A stretch of DNA of 64,000 bases, from positions 124,001-188,000 of the forward strand of contig NZ_JAAVUY010000012.1 in NCBI RefSeq assembly GCF_018449695.1, written 5' to 3'. Positions 1-7,521 of this stretch are shown here, in pieces. This stretch comes from Bradyrhizobium sp. dw_411. GTDB lineage: Bacteria; Pseudomonadota; Alphaproteobacteria; Rhizobiales; Xanthobacteraceae. The position numbers were made by a program, and so were the translations under genes. Numbering within the stretch: the first letter of the stretch is position 1; each line of letters begins with the position of its first letter. Below the pieces are notes generated by a model. The model ran no database searches, was not told where the DNA came from, and worked only from the letters and a program-made list of their open reading frames with translations.

Positions 1-1835
1 GCGGCCAGCGCGGTGCCGGTCAACATCGCCGCACCGATCAGGAGGGTTTGCTGCAGGATCAGCACGAACGCTGCCGGAACGACGTAGCTGGCATAGCCGC
101 CGACCGGATTGAAGATCGGTTGCAGCAGAACGTCGGCCGGGCTCGAACTCGCCAATTTCGCCTTGACGAGACTGCCATCGGAGCGGGCGCCTCGCGAAAC
201 CAGGTCGGACGTCAATGCGCCGATTGCGGTTGCGACTCCGCTTGCGGTCGATCTGAATATGAACAGGTAGGTGGCATCCGCATAGATCGGGATGTGAGCG
301 GTGAGGCCTTTGAGCACATCGCGCTCGGTGCCCGGGGGGATTTCGACGGCGGCAAAGGCCTCCCCGCGATTGATGGCCGTGCGCGCGTCGGCCAGCGTGC
401 GGGTGCGAACCACGACACTCAACGCGCCGCTCGCATCCAGGGTTTCGACGATCTGGCGGCTAAGGTCGCTTTGATCGTTGTCGACAACCGCAATAGGAAG
501 CTTGCGAAGGATCTGGTTCAGATAAGGCTGCGGATAATAAACGCCGTAAATCAGAGGGGCCAGGAACAAGAGGGTGAAAGCGCCCTTCATTCCCAACACG
601 CGCCGCCACTCCGCCTTGAAGGCGCCGCCGATGCCCCGGGGCACTTCGAGGACCTCCTGTTTTTCGGGAAGCGGCGCCGTCTCGAACCGGCCGTTGCGCT
701 TGAGGCTCGCCATGCGCAGCAACGCGAAGCTGGCATAGAGCACGGCCAGCCCAGCGAGTACCGTAAAGGAGAAGGCGGATTCCGAGACCGGCAATCCCCG
801 CGCCGCCTGACCCAGCAAGACGGACATGTACCAGCGCAGCGGCAGGATAGCGCTCCATCCTTGCGCAAACGCATTCATGCCGACGGTTGGAAAGCCAACG
901 CCGGCATAGCCGAATGCCGGAGAGACGAAGAGACCAGCCAGTCCGAGCCCGGTCGCCAGCTCACCGGTCAGGAGCTGCAGCAAGGCTCCCAGCGACAGAT
1001 GTGCAATAATCAGCAGCGAGGCTGCAGCCACCATCAGCGGTATGTCGCCCCGGAAGGGGATTTGCATCACGCCCTCCAGGAAGAGCGCTTCGGCCAACAT
1101 CAGCACGAAGAAGATGACGAATAGCGGCGCGAGCTTGCCGGCCAGCGCGATCACCGGATTGCCGCCGGCGCTTTCAAGCCACGCCCGCGCATCGCGACGG
1201 CGGAATTCGGATCCGACCGAATAGCCCGCGGCCAGGGTGATCACGACATGGATGATCATCGGCAGCAGCGCGCGCAGCAGGAATTGCGCATAGTTCTTTT
1301 GCGGATTGACCAGCGCGATGGTCTCCCCGGCCATCGTTCCGATGGAAGCCGCCGTGCGTGCGGCGCGCTTGGCGGGAGCGGCGGCGCTCGAAGCGACGGA
1401 AAGCACGTCGCTCAGGCCCGAAGATGCAATGCCGGCTGCCGTCAGAAACTGCTGGTTATAGAACCCGACGACCTGCGGACGGCGGTCGGCCTTGAGATCG
1501 CGCTCGAAATCCGGCGGGATAAAGATCGCCGAAATCGACTTGCCGGAGCGTATATCCTTCACGGCGGTCGAAAGCGTGCCGGCGCGGTCGACGATATGCA
1601 GGCTCGGAGACGCCGCGACGTATTCGATCAGCGCACGCGAGGCGTCCGATCGGTCCTCGTCGACTACGGTCACGCCGAGCCCCCGGATGACCGGATGGCT
1701 GAACACGGTCGTAAGAACCACGAACGCAAACAGCGGCACGCCGAAGATCAACAGCAGCGCCACGCGATCCTGAAACAGCCAGCGCCACTCGCGCTGCGCG
1801 ACCCGCAGAAAGCCTGGTTTTGCCGCCAGCCTCAT
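1..1835 (-). CDS. Fused ABC-2 type transporter permease (two permease modules), partial
   Basis: Inner-membrane permease of an ABC-2 type exporter. The reading frame is open from an ATG at 1835 to the window edge, so the C-terminus is missing. About 611 residues are visible and contain the same module twice: an N-terminal membrane helix near residue 22 followed by a periplasmic domain (V-V-D-E-D-R-S-D), several membrane helices, then after about residue 405 a second helix and domain (V-V-D-N-D-Q-S-D). This tandem layout is known from YhhJ/YhiP-like permeases. The ATG overlaps the stop of the adaptor gene by 4 bases, so the two are translationally coupled. No ATPase gene is visible; it may lie beyond the left edge. 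Substrate unknown. Confidence 0.88.
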   Translation of the reverse strand, partial: MRLAAKPGFLRVAQREWRWLFQDRVALLLIFGVPLFAFVVLTTVFSHPVIRGLGVTVVDEDRSDASRALIEYVAASPSLHIVDRAGTLSTAVKDIRSGKSISAIFIPPDFERDLKADRRPQVVGFYNQQFLTAAGIASSGLSDVLSVASSAAAPAKRAARTAASIGTMAGETIALVNPQKNYAQFLLRALLPMIIHVVITLAAGYSVGSEFRRRDARAWLESAGGNPVIALAGKLAPLFVIFFVLMLAEALFLEGVMQIPFRGDIPLMVAAASLLIIAHLSLGALLQLLTGELATGLGLAGLFVSPAFGYAGVGFPTVGMNAFAQGWSAILPLRWYMSVLLGQAARGLPVSESAFSFTVLAGLAVLYASFALLRMASLKRNGRFETAPLPEKQEVLEVPRGIGGAFKAEWRRVLGMKGAFTLLFLAPLIYGVYYPQPYLNQILRKLPIAVVDNDQSDLSRQIVETLDASGALSVVVRTRTLADARTAINRGEAFAAVEIPPGTERDVLKGLTAHIPIYADATYLFIFRSTASGVATAIGALTSDLVSRGARSDGSLVKAKLASSSPADVLLQPIFNPVGGYASYVVPAAFVLILQQTLLIGAAMLTGTALA

Positions 1836-2881
1836 TGCTTTAACCGCCAGTCGAGATAAGCGCTCATCCCGGGCCGCAGCTCCGGCACCGGCTGGACCGG
1901 ATAGGCGCGGATCGAAAACGTCCGCAAGTCGAAATCGCCCGAAGCGCGCGTGGCCCGCCAGCTCGCATATTCGCCCTTGGTCGCAATCAGCTTGACCTCG
2001 ACCGTGATGCGGCGGTCATCGAGCGCCGGAATACGGACATCAAATTTATCGCCGACCTTCAAGCCCTTCACCAGATCTTCGCGAAGATCGAAATGGATCC
2101 AGACATCGGCCAGATCGATCAGGGTAACGAGCGGCACGCCCGGCGAGACGTATTCGCCCGGCTCGACGTTGCGCTGGTAGACCTGCGAGGGGAGCGGCGC
2201 ATAGACCACGAGTTGGTCGATGATCGATTGAACGCTCTGGGCATCGGCATTGGCCTTTTCGACATTGGCGCTGGCGATCGCCCGCTCTTCCTTAGTGTAG
2301 CCATTGACCGCCTGCTGATAGGCTGATGTGGCCTGATCGACGGCGCGCTCGCTTTCGTGCAGCGCATCGGTGGCCTGGTCGAGCCGGGCTTGCGGCGCGT
2401 TGCCCTGGTCGGTCAAGGTGTGGACGCGGTCGAAGGTCTTTTGCGCCAGCACCAGGCTGGCCTGCGCGCGCTCCATTTCCGCCTTGCGGGCGGCGACGGT
2501 TTCCGCCCGTGTTCCGGCGAGCACATTGGCGAGCTGCGCCTGCGCAACGGCCATGGCCGCCTTCATCTGCTCGTATTTGGCAACAGTTTCGGGATTGTCG
2601 ATCCGCACGAGGACGGCGTTCGCCGCAACGTTCTGGCCGCGTTGCACGGGTATCTCCTTGACCCGTCCGTCGACGCGCGCGGCGATGTCGAGCCGTGTGG
2701 CATCGGCTTCGCCCTGCACCAGCAGCGGTTCAGGTCTCAGGAGATAGAAGGCGGACAGCGCGACGACAACAGCCGCAACGATACCGACGATAATGGAAGG
2801 CGTGCGTGTTGCGGCGTGTGGTTCCTTCGGTCCGGTATTCGGAGCCTCGGATGCCGTTTGAGTTTCTTCACCAGGAGTCAT
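1832..2881 (-). CDS. HlyD-family membrane fusion (periplasmic adaptor) protein
   Basis: A 349-residue adaptor linking an inner-membrane exporter to the outer membrane. It has a short cytoplasmic tail, one membrane helix near residues 29-48, a biotinyl-lipoyl-like half (V-D-G-R-V-K-E-I-P-V-Q-R-G-Q), a long alpha-helical hairpin rich in Ala and Gln (about residues 100-225), the second lipoyl half (Y-A-P-L-P-S-Q-V) and a beta-barrel region ending in P-E-L-R-P-G-M-S-A-Y-L-D-W. It is the first gene of a two-gene unit with the ABC-2 permease, overlapping it by 4 bases. The general role is firm from the family; the exported compound cannot be told from sequence. Confidence 0.9.
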   Translation of the reverse strand: MTPGEETQTASEAPNTGPKEPHAATRTPSIIVGIVAAVVVALSAFYLLRPEPLLVQGEADATRLDIAARVDGRVKEIPVQRGQNVAANAVLVRIDNPETVAKYEQMKAAMAVAQAQLANVLAGTRAETVAARKAEMERAQASLVLAQKTFDRVHTLTDQGNAPQARLDQATDALHESERAVDQATSAYQQAVNGYTKEERAIASANVEKANADAQSVQSIIDQLVVYAPLPSQVYQRNVEPGEYVSPGVPLVTLIDLADVWIHFDLREDLVKGLKVGDKFDVRIPALDDRRITVEVKLIATKGEYASWRATRASGDFDLRTFSIRAYPVQPVPELRPGMSAYLDWRLKQ

Positions 2882-3202
2882 GTTCTTGCCCGCCTCTACT
2901 CTCCTCGTGACTGGTATAGGTAACAGCTATGCTGTTGGTCGTCACGTCGCGTCAAATCTCGATTGGCTGTTCTGGTCGAGTGAACTACCCGAGCAGGATG
3001 ACAAACGATTGGCGGGGGCGCACGTCGCCATCCATCTTGCCGCAGGGACATCACCGACGGTCCTGCGCTGGGCAGCGCGGCTTCAAACATCCCGCCTATC
3101 GATTGCCTGAGCTTGGACATTCGATACTCTGTTTGGTGAAAGCTGCTGCTTTCGTACCATGGCCCATGAACTGACAAGCGCGCCCCGGTAATTTTGCCAG
3201 GA
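2882..3202. other. Intergenic region upstream of the HlyD/ABC-2 unit
   Basis: No convincing gene. This stretch must hold the promoter of the exporter unit and the end of the AraC gene. The only clear structure is the palindrome at 2922-2936, listed separately. Confidence 0.5.
2922..2936. promoter_or_regulatory. Palindrome upstream of the exporter unit
   Basis: A perfect 6-3-6 inverted repeat, AACAGC-TAT-GCTGTT, centred about 48 bases before the HlyD start codon. Size and place suit a repressor operator for the exporter unit. No regulator can be assigned; the neighbouring AraC protein would usually prefer direct-repeat sites. Confidence 0.35.
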
Positions 3203-4345
3203 TCACAGTGATTTGACATGTTCACCCCTGATTTCGCTGGGCGATTTGTCGGTCCAGCGGCGAAAGGCGCGGCGGAAATTTGCAGCGTCGCTGAATCCGA
3301 GCGCCAGCGCAATGTCTTCGTTTGCGAGTCTGGTGGTGCGCAGATATTTCAGCGCGATTTGCATGCGCAGTTCATCCAGCAGGCCGCGGAAGGAAATGCC
3401 TTGCTCCTGCAATTGGCGCCGCAGCGAGCGATCGCTGATCTCAAGAAGCTTCGCCAGGGCGGTCAGCGTGGGAGGGTTGGCGATGTCCCGGATCAGGTGG
3501 GCGCGAATCTCTCCGGCTACGCCAACGCGCGAGTTCAGGTCGTCGAGCAACGCGTCGCAGAGCGCCACGACCGCGGGGTATGTCGTCCGGTTGCCGAGAT
3601 TTGCAGCCTGGTCCAGCCATTCCGACTTGAAAATCATCTGGTTGGTGCCGGCTGAAAAGTCCAGGCGACATCCGATCCGGTCCGCGGGCAGGCCGAAGTC
3701 ATGGGCTTGCGGATAGGTCAGGCTGATCTGGTCCGGCGCGAAGGTGGGCCCCATGACATCGCGCATCAGGGATATATGAATGCCGATCTGCATCTCGGTC
3801 ACAAACCTATAGAGCTGCGGATCGGTGGCTGCGCGCGCATGGGGCTCGATGACCCAGCTCGCGAATCCGTCCTTCTCGGTGAATTCGATGGTGGCCAATG
3901 GTGCGGCAAGCGCGTGATACATTTTGGCAAAGGCTACCGTCTTGCGAAAGTCGGGGCAGCAGAGAATCGCGAACCCGTACATGCCGTAGGCGGAGATGTG
4001 GATCGATGTACCGATGCGATATGGCAAATGCGGGTCGCGCGAGAGCCGAATGGCGTTTTCGCAAGCCGTCATCAAATCCCCGAGCGAAATCCGTGACCTC
4101 GGAGAGTGCATATCGTCCGCGCTCAGGCTGACGTTCTTCAGGATTTCGTCAGGCGGACAACCCTGCTCGACGAGATTCTCGAACAGCGCGGCAAGTTTGG
4201 TCGGTTCGTGCACGCGCTCGTTCGGTCCAACGACAGGCTTTTCCTTCGGATTGTTCGAGATGAAGTTTGAGGCGGAAGACCTGCCGGGCGGTTTGGAGTC
4301 GGGCAACTGAACCTGCTTTTGAATATCCGAGGGCCGAAGCTTCAC
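3203..4345 (-). CDS. AraC-family transcriptional regulator (Arabinose_bd-type N-terminus)
   Basis: A 380-residue regulator with an N-terminal effector domain of the kind found in OruR/ArgR-like AraC proteins (about residues 60-250; Y-R-I-G-T-S and H-D-F-G-L-P-A motifs) and a C-terminal double helix-turn-helix domain (about 275-375; [12 protein letters not shown] and [17 protein letters not shown]). The start used is GTG at 4345; no good ribosome binding site is visible, and the first 45 residues look unstructured, so the true start is uncertain. It lies upstream of and in the same direction as the exporter unit, so control of that unit is plausible but unproven. Confidence 0.85.
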   Translation of the reverse strand: MKLRPSDIQKQVQLPDSKPPGRSSASNFISNNPKEKPVVGPNERVHEPTKLAALFENLVEQGCPPDEILKNVSLSADDMHSPRSRISLGDLMTACENAIRLSRDPHLPYRIGTSIHISAYGMYGFAILCCPDFRKTVAFAKMYHALAAPLATIEFTEKDGFASWVIEPHARAATDPQLYRFVTEMQIGIHISLMRDVMGPTFAPDQISLTYPQAHDFGLPADRIGCRLDFSAGTNQMIFKSEWLDQAANLGNRTTYPAVVALCDALLDDLNSRVGVAGEIRAHLIRDIANPPTLTALAKLLEISDRSLRRQLQEQGISFRGLLDELRMQIALKYLRTTRLANEDIALALGFSDAANFRRAFRRWTDKSPSEIRGEHVKSL

Positions 4346-5053
4346 GTGTCGTCAGGGCAGGATAGCAGCTTTTCGAATTGCACATAGGCTTGGCTGTTCA
4401 GCCTCCGGTCTTTCGCCGGATGCGAATGCAGCAGTTTTATTCAAGACCTCGGCGTTGAAGACGGGCAGCCTGTCCGGCTCGGACCTGCTCACATCCGTTT
4501 CGGACCCTCACCTGCTCGAGAACCGCATCGGACGTTTCGTGGCCGATGCCGAAGCGATCTATTCCTATGAGGGCACGCGCGCGATGAACACGCTGATCGT
4601 CGGCAAGTCGATTACAGGGCTGAGTGCTTTCGTATAATGCGCACGCTTCAGTGAGGGATGATGTGAGCGCGCCGAAAGCAGCCGCTTTATCAAAATCGCG
4701 ACTCGATCGTACAAGCGTCGCATGACGCCTGCGGCAAGATGGCCTCACCCGGATGCCCCTAGTGATCGAGCCATGCGCCTCTACACCGGAACGGCGCAGC
4801 ACGGCTTTCTGTCATCGGGCCAACGGGACGTCATGGCTTCCGAGCTTGTGCGTGTCATACTGCGGTAACAGGCGTTTCGGTTATTCGCTTTCCTATTCCG
4901 TCATGGATCTGAAAATCCTCGAGGACTACACGGTTTGTATTTCGAACGCGTCATGACAAGCTCGCCACGAAATCGCCTCGGCAACGGAGCGATATGCGCG
5001 TCCCACCTACGTCACTGCTGCCGCCGGTCAACGATCAAAAAGGAACTCTCGCC
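4346..5053. other. Gene-poor region between the AraC gene and poxB
   Basis: About 700 bases holding only the short acyl-CoA dehydrogenase remnant at 4512-4637. Short open frames elsewhere lack family resemblance and ribosome binding sites. The segment presumably contains the divergent promoters of the AraC and poxB genes. Confidence 0.5.
4512..4637 (+). pseudogene. C-terminal remnant of an acyl-CoA dehydrogenase
   Basis: The frame reads [17 protein letters not shown], then [11 protein letters not shown], then a TAA stop. This matches the end of glutaryl-CoA dehydrogenase-like acyl-CoA dehydrogenases, where Y-E-G-T precedes the final helix and the glutamate is the catalytic base. About 40 residues are recognisable. 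The same frame continues open upstream but loses all resemblance before about 4510, so the other roughly 350 residues of the family are absent. I read it as the leftover of a deleted gene, not a functional protein. Confidence 0.65.
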
Positions 5054-6775
5054 ATGAGCAGAACTGCAGCCGAATTTCTCGTCGAGGCTCTCGAAAAGAC
5101 CGGGGTGAAGCGCGTCTATGGCGTGGTGGGTGACTCGCTCAACGGGTTCACCGATGCGATGCGGCGACGGAAGTCGATCGAATGGATTCACATGCGCCAT
5201 GAGGAGGCCGGGGCATTTGCCGCCGGCGCCGAAGCTCATTTGACCGGAAACCTTGCCGTTTGTGCCGGAAGTTGCGGTCCCGGTAATCTGCACTTGATCA
5301 ACGGCCTGTTCGATTGCCAGCGAAGCGGTGTGCCGGTGCTGGCGATTGCGGCGCATATTCCGAGCACCGAGATCGGTATCGACTATTTCCAGGCGACGCA
5401 TCCGGAAAACCTGTTCAAGGACTGCAGCCATTACGTCGAGCTGGTCTCCAATCCCGCGTTGCTGCCGCAGATCCTCAAGCGCGCAATTCGAGTGGCGATC
5501 GCCAAACGCGGCGTTGCCGTCGTCGTGCTGCCCGGTGACGTCGCGCTGATGAAGATCGACACACCGGTGCCGAACTGGCTGGTTCCGACAGTGCCGGTGG
5601 TGCGTCCCGCTGGAAGCGAGATCGATCGTCTGGCGGAGTTCCTCAACGGTTCTTCGCGCGTGACGCTGCTCTGCGGCGCGGGATGTGCCGGTGCGCATGC
5701 CGAGGTGGTCGAACTGGCGCGAAAGCTGAAGGCGCCGATCGTCCACTCCTTCCGTGGCAAGGAACATCTGGAATACGACAATCCCTATGATGTCGGAATG
5801 ACCGGTCTGGTCGGCTTCGCGTCGGGTTACAACGCGATCAAGAGCTGTGACGCGCTGTTGATGCTGGGCACGGATTTCCCCTACCGCGCGTTCTATCCCG
5901 ACCATGCCAAGATCGCGCAGGTCGATATCCGCCCGGAAGCGCTCGGCAACCGCTGCGCGCTCGACATCGGATTGCTCGGATCCGTCAAGGACACGCTTGA
6001 CGCGCTGTTGCCTTCGATCAAGGAGCGGCACGCCTCTGATCATCTCGACACCGCGCTGGCCGATTACAAGGCCGCGCGCAAGAATCTCGATGCGTTGGCC
6101 GAAAGCGGGCCGAACAGCAGCATCATTCATCCGCAATATGTCACACGGCTCGTCAGCGAGATGGCGTCGGAAGACGCGGTCTTCACCTGCGATGTCGGCA
6201 CGCCGATCATATGGACCGCCCGCTATTTGAAGGTGAACGGCAAGCGCCGCATCATCGGTTCCTTCAATCACGGATCGATGGCGAACGCGATGTTGCAGGC
6301 GATCGGCGCGCAAACCGCCTATCCCGACCGGCAGGTGATCTCGCTATCGGGCGACGGCGGTTTCACCATGATGATGGGAGATTTTATCACGCTGACGCAG
6401 ATGGGATTGCCGGTGAAGGTCATCGTGCTCAACAACGGCACGCTCGGCTTTGTTGAAATGGAAATGAAGGCGACCGGCTTCCTCGACACCGGAACGGACC
6501 TGAAAAATCCCAATTTCGCCGCGATGGCGGAAGCGATGGGCGTCCGCGGCATCCGTGTCGAAAAACCGCAGGAATTAAAGGGCGCAATCGAGGCGACGCT
6601 GGCCCACAAGGGCCCGGTCCTGCTCGACGTCGTCAGCGCCAGACAAGAACTCGCGATGCCGCCGAAAACGACATTCGGCCAAGCCTATCATTTCGGGATG
6701 TTCATGATGGCTGCGGTTCTCGACGGCCGCGCAACCCAACTGATCGATCTCGCCAAGGTGAACCTGACGCGTTAG
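5054..6775 (+). CDS. poxB: Pyruvate oxidase / pyruvate dehydrogenase (quinone), thiamine diphosphate enzyme
   Basis: A 573-residue enzyme of the PoxB group, which decarboxylates pyruvate to acetate and passes electrons through FAD to the quinone pool at the membrane. The N-terminal domain has the catalytic glutamate at residue 50 in M-R-H-E-E-A-G-A-F-A-A-G-A-E. The C-terminal domain has the thiamine diphosphate motif S-G-D-G-G-F followed by L-N-N-G-T-L-G-F, and the G-F-V-E-M-E-M-K stretch typical of PoxB. Length fits the family (E. coli PoxB, 572). I use ATG 5054 because of AAAGGAA upstream; a frame-compatible start at 4994 would add 20 atypical residues. Substrate is inferred from similarity. 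Confidence 0.88.
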   Translation: MSRTAAEFLVEALEKTGVKRVYGVVGDSLNGFTDAMRRRKSIEWIHMRHEEAGAFAAGAEAHLTGNLAVCAGSCGPGNLHLINGLFDCQRSGVPVLAIAAHIPSTEIGIDYFQATHPENLFKDCSHYVELVSNPALLPQILKRAIRVAIAKRGVAVVVLPGDVALMKIDTPVPNWLVPTVPVVRPAGSEIDRLAEFLNGSSRVTLLCGAGCAGAHAEVVELARKLKAPIVHSFRGKEHLEYDNPYDVGMTGLVGFASGYNAIKSCDALLMLGTDFPYRAFYPDHAKIAQVDIRPEALGNRCALDIGLLGSVKDTLDALLPSIKERHASDHLDTALADYKAARKNLDALAESGPNSSIIHPQYVTRLVSEMASEDAVFTCDVGTPIIWTARYLKVNGKRRIIGSFNHGSMANAMLQAIGAQTAYPDRQVISLSGDGGFTMMMGDFITLTQMGLPVKVIVLNNGTLGFVEMEMKATGFLDTGTDLKNPNFAAMAEAMGVRGIRVEKPQELKGAIEATLAHKGPVLLDVVSARQELAMPPKTTFGQAYHFGMFMMAAVLDGRATQLIDLAKVNLTR

Positions 6776-6819
6776 AGCGGGATGAAGTTGGAGTCATCTG
6801 TAACGGCAACGAAGGTGCG

Positions 6820-6970
6820 CCCCTCTCCCGCGCTTTGCGGGGGAGGGTTGGGGTGGGGGCTGCCTCCGCAAGCGTGCTAGATGATTGACTTCCCCCACCC
6901 GCCGCGCTCTGGAGCGCAATTGCGCTCCGAGCGCGTCGACCTCCCCCGCAAGCGGGGGAGGTGAAAGAGC
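6820..6970. repeat. Dispersed palindromic repeat (copy 1)
   Basis: A GC-rich element between the convergent poxB and cytochrome c genes, ending in CTCCCCCGCAAGCGGGGGAG and containing the perfect palindrome GGAGCGCAATTGCGCTCC (6911-6928). The same modules recur in reverse orientation at 13109-13260. Confidence 0.85.
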
Positions 6971-6985
6971 CCGTTGACAGAGCGG

Positions 6986-7519
6986 TTACGGCGCTTTCGG
7001 AGCCGCGCCGTAATTCGTTTGCAGATAGGAGATGATCTGCCCGGCCTGGTTGGCATCGATCGGCGCGCCGATGGCGACCATGCGGTGCACGATGGCTTCC
7101 CACTGCCGGCCGGGACGTGCGACGGCGACCACGCGGTCGACGCCGTGGCAAGTCCCGCAGGCGCCGGTGACGAGGTCCGCGCCGGCGCCGTCAGGCAATT
7201 TCACCGGCGTGGGCGCCGGACCGGGAATCGGCACGCCGGGTCCAAAGTTGGTCGCGAGATATTTGACGACATCGTCGATTTCGTCCGGCTTTATCTGCGC
7301 GCCGCGCAACATCATGTTGTAGACCTGCCGGCGCCAGCCATCCTCGCCCATGCGCAATTGCGTGATCGGCCCCGCCCGGTGGCACTGCGTGCAAGCGACG
7401 GCGATGGTGTCGCGGCCCGCGCCAGCCGGGAATGGGTTGCTCTGTTGGGCCTGCGCCGTAACGCCCAGAAGCAGGATGCCTGTCAGTATGCCCGCGGCCC
7501 CGAGAATGAAGCTTCGCAT
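6986..7519 (-). CDS. Periplasmic diheme c-type cytochrome
   Basis: A 177-residue exported protein: signal peptide of about 24 residues ending A-Q-A-Q, then two tandem heme c domains with C-T-Q-C-H at 43-47 and C-G-T-C-H at 121-125. Each CXXCH is followed by a similar pattern (W-R-R-Q-V-Y-N-M-M-L-R-G-A and W-E-A-I-V-H-R-M-V-A-I-G-A), so each half carries a methionine that could be the second heme ligand. The gene starts two bases after the stop of the Tat-exported thiamine diphosphate enzyme and is surely co-transcribed with it. Likely role: electron acceptor for that enzyme in the periplasm, an inference from context. Confidence 0.88.
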   Translation of the reverse strand: MRSFILGAAGILTGILLLGVTAQAQQSNPFPAGAGRDTIAVACTQCHRAGPITQLRMGEDGWRRQVYNMMLRGAQIKPDEIDDVVKYLATNFGPGVPIPGPAPTPVKLPDGAGADLVTGACGTCHGVDRVVAVARPGRQWEAIVHRMVAIGAPIDANQAGQIISYLQTNYGAAPKAP

Positions 7520-7521
7520 GA

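Noticed and set aside
2896-3312. A 138-codon minus-strand frame upstream of the HlyD gene
   Set aside because: Overlaps the end of the AraC gene, has no family resemblance and no ribosome binding site.
4753-4956. Short frame upstream of poxB
   Set aside because: Low-complexity, no homology recognised, no ribosome binding site.
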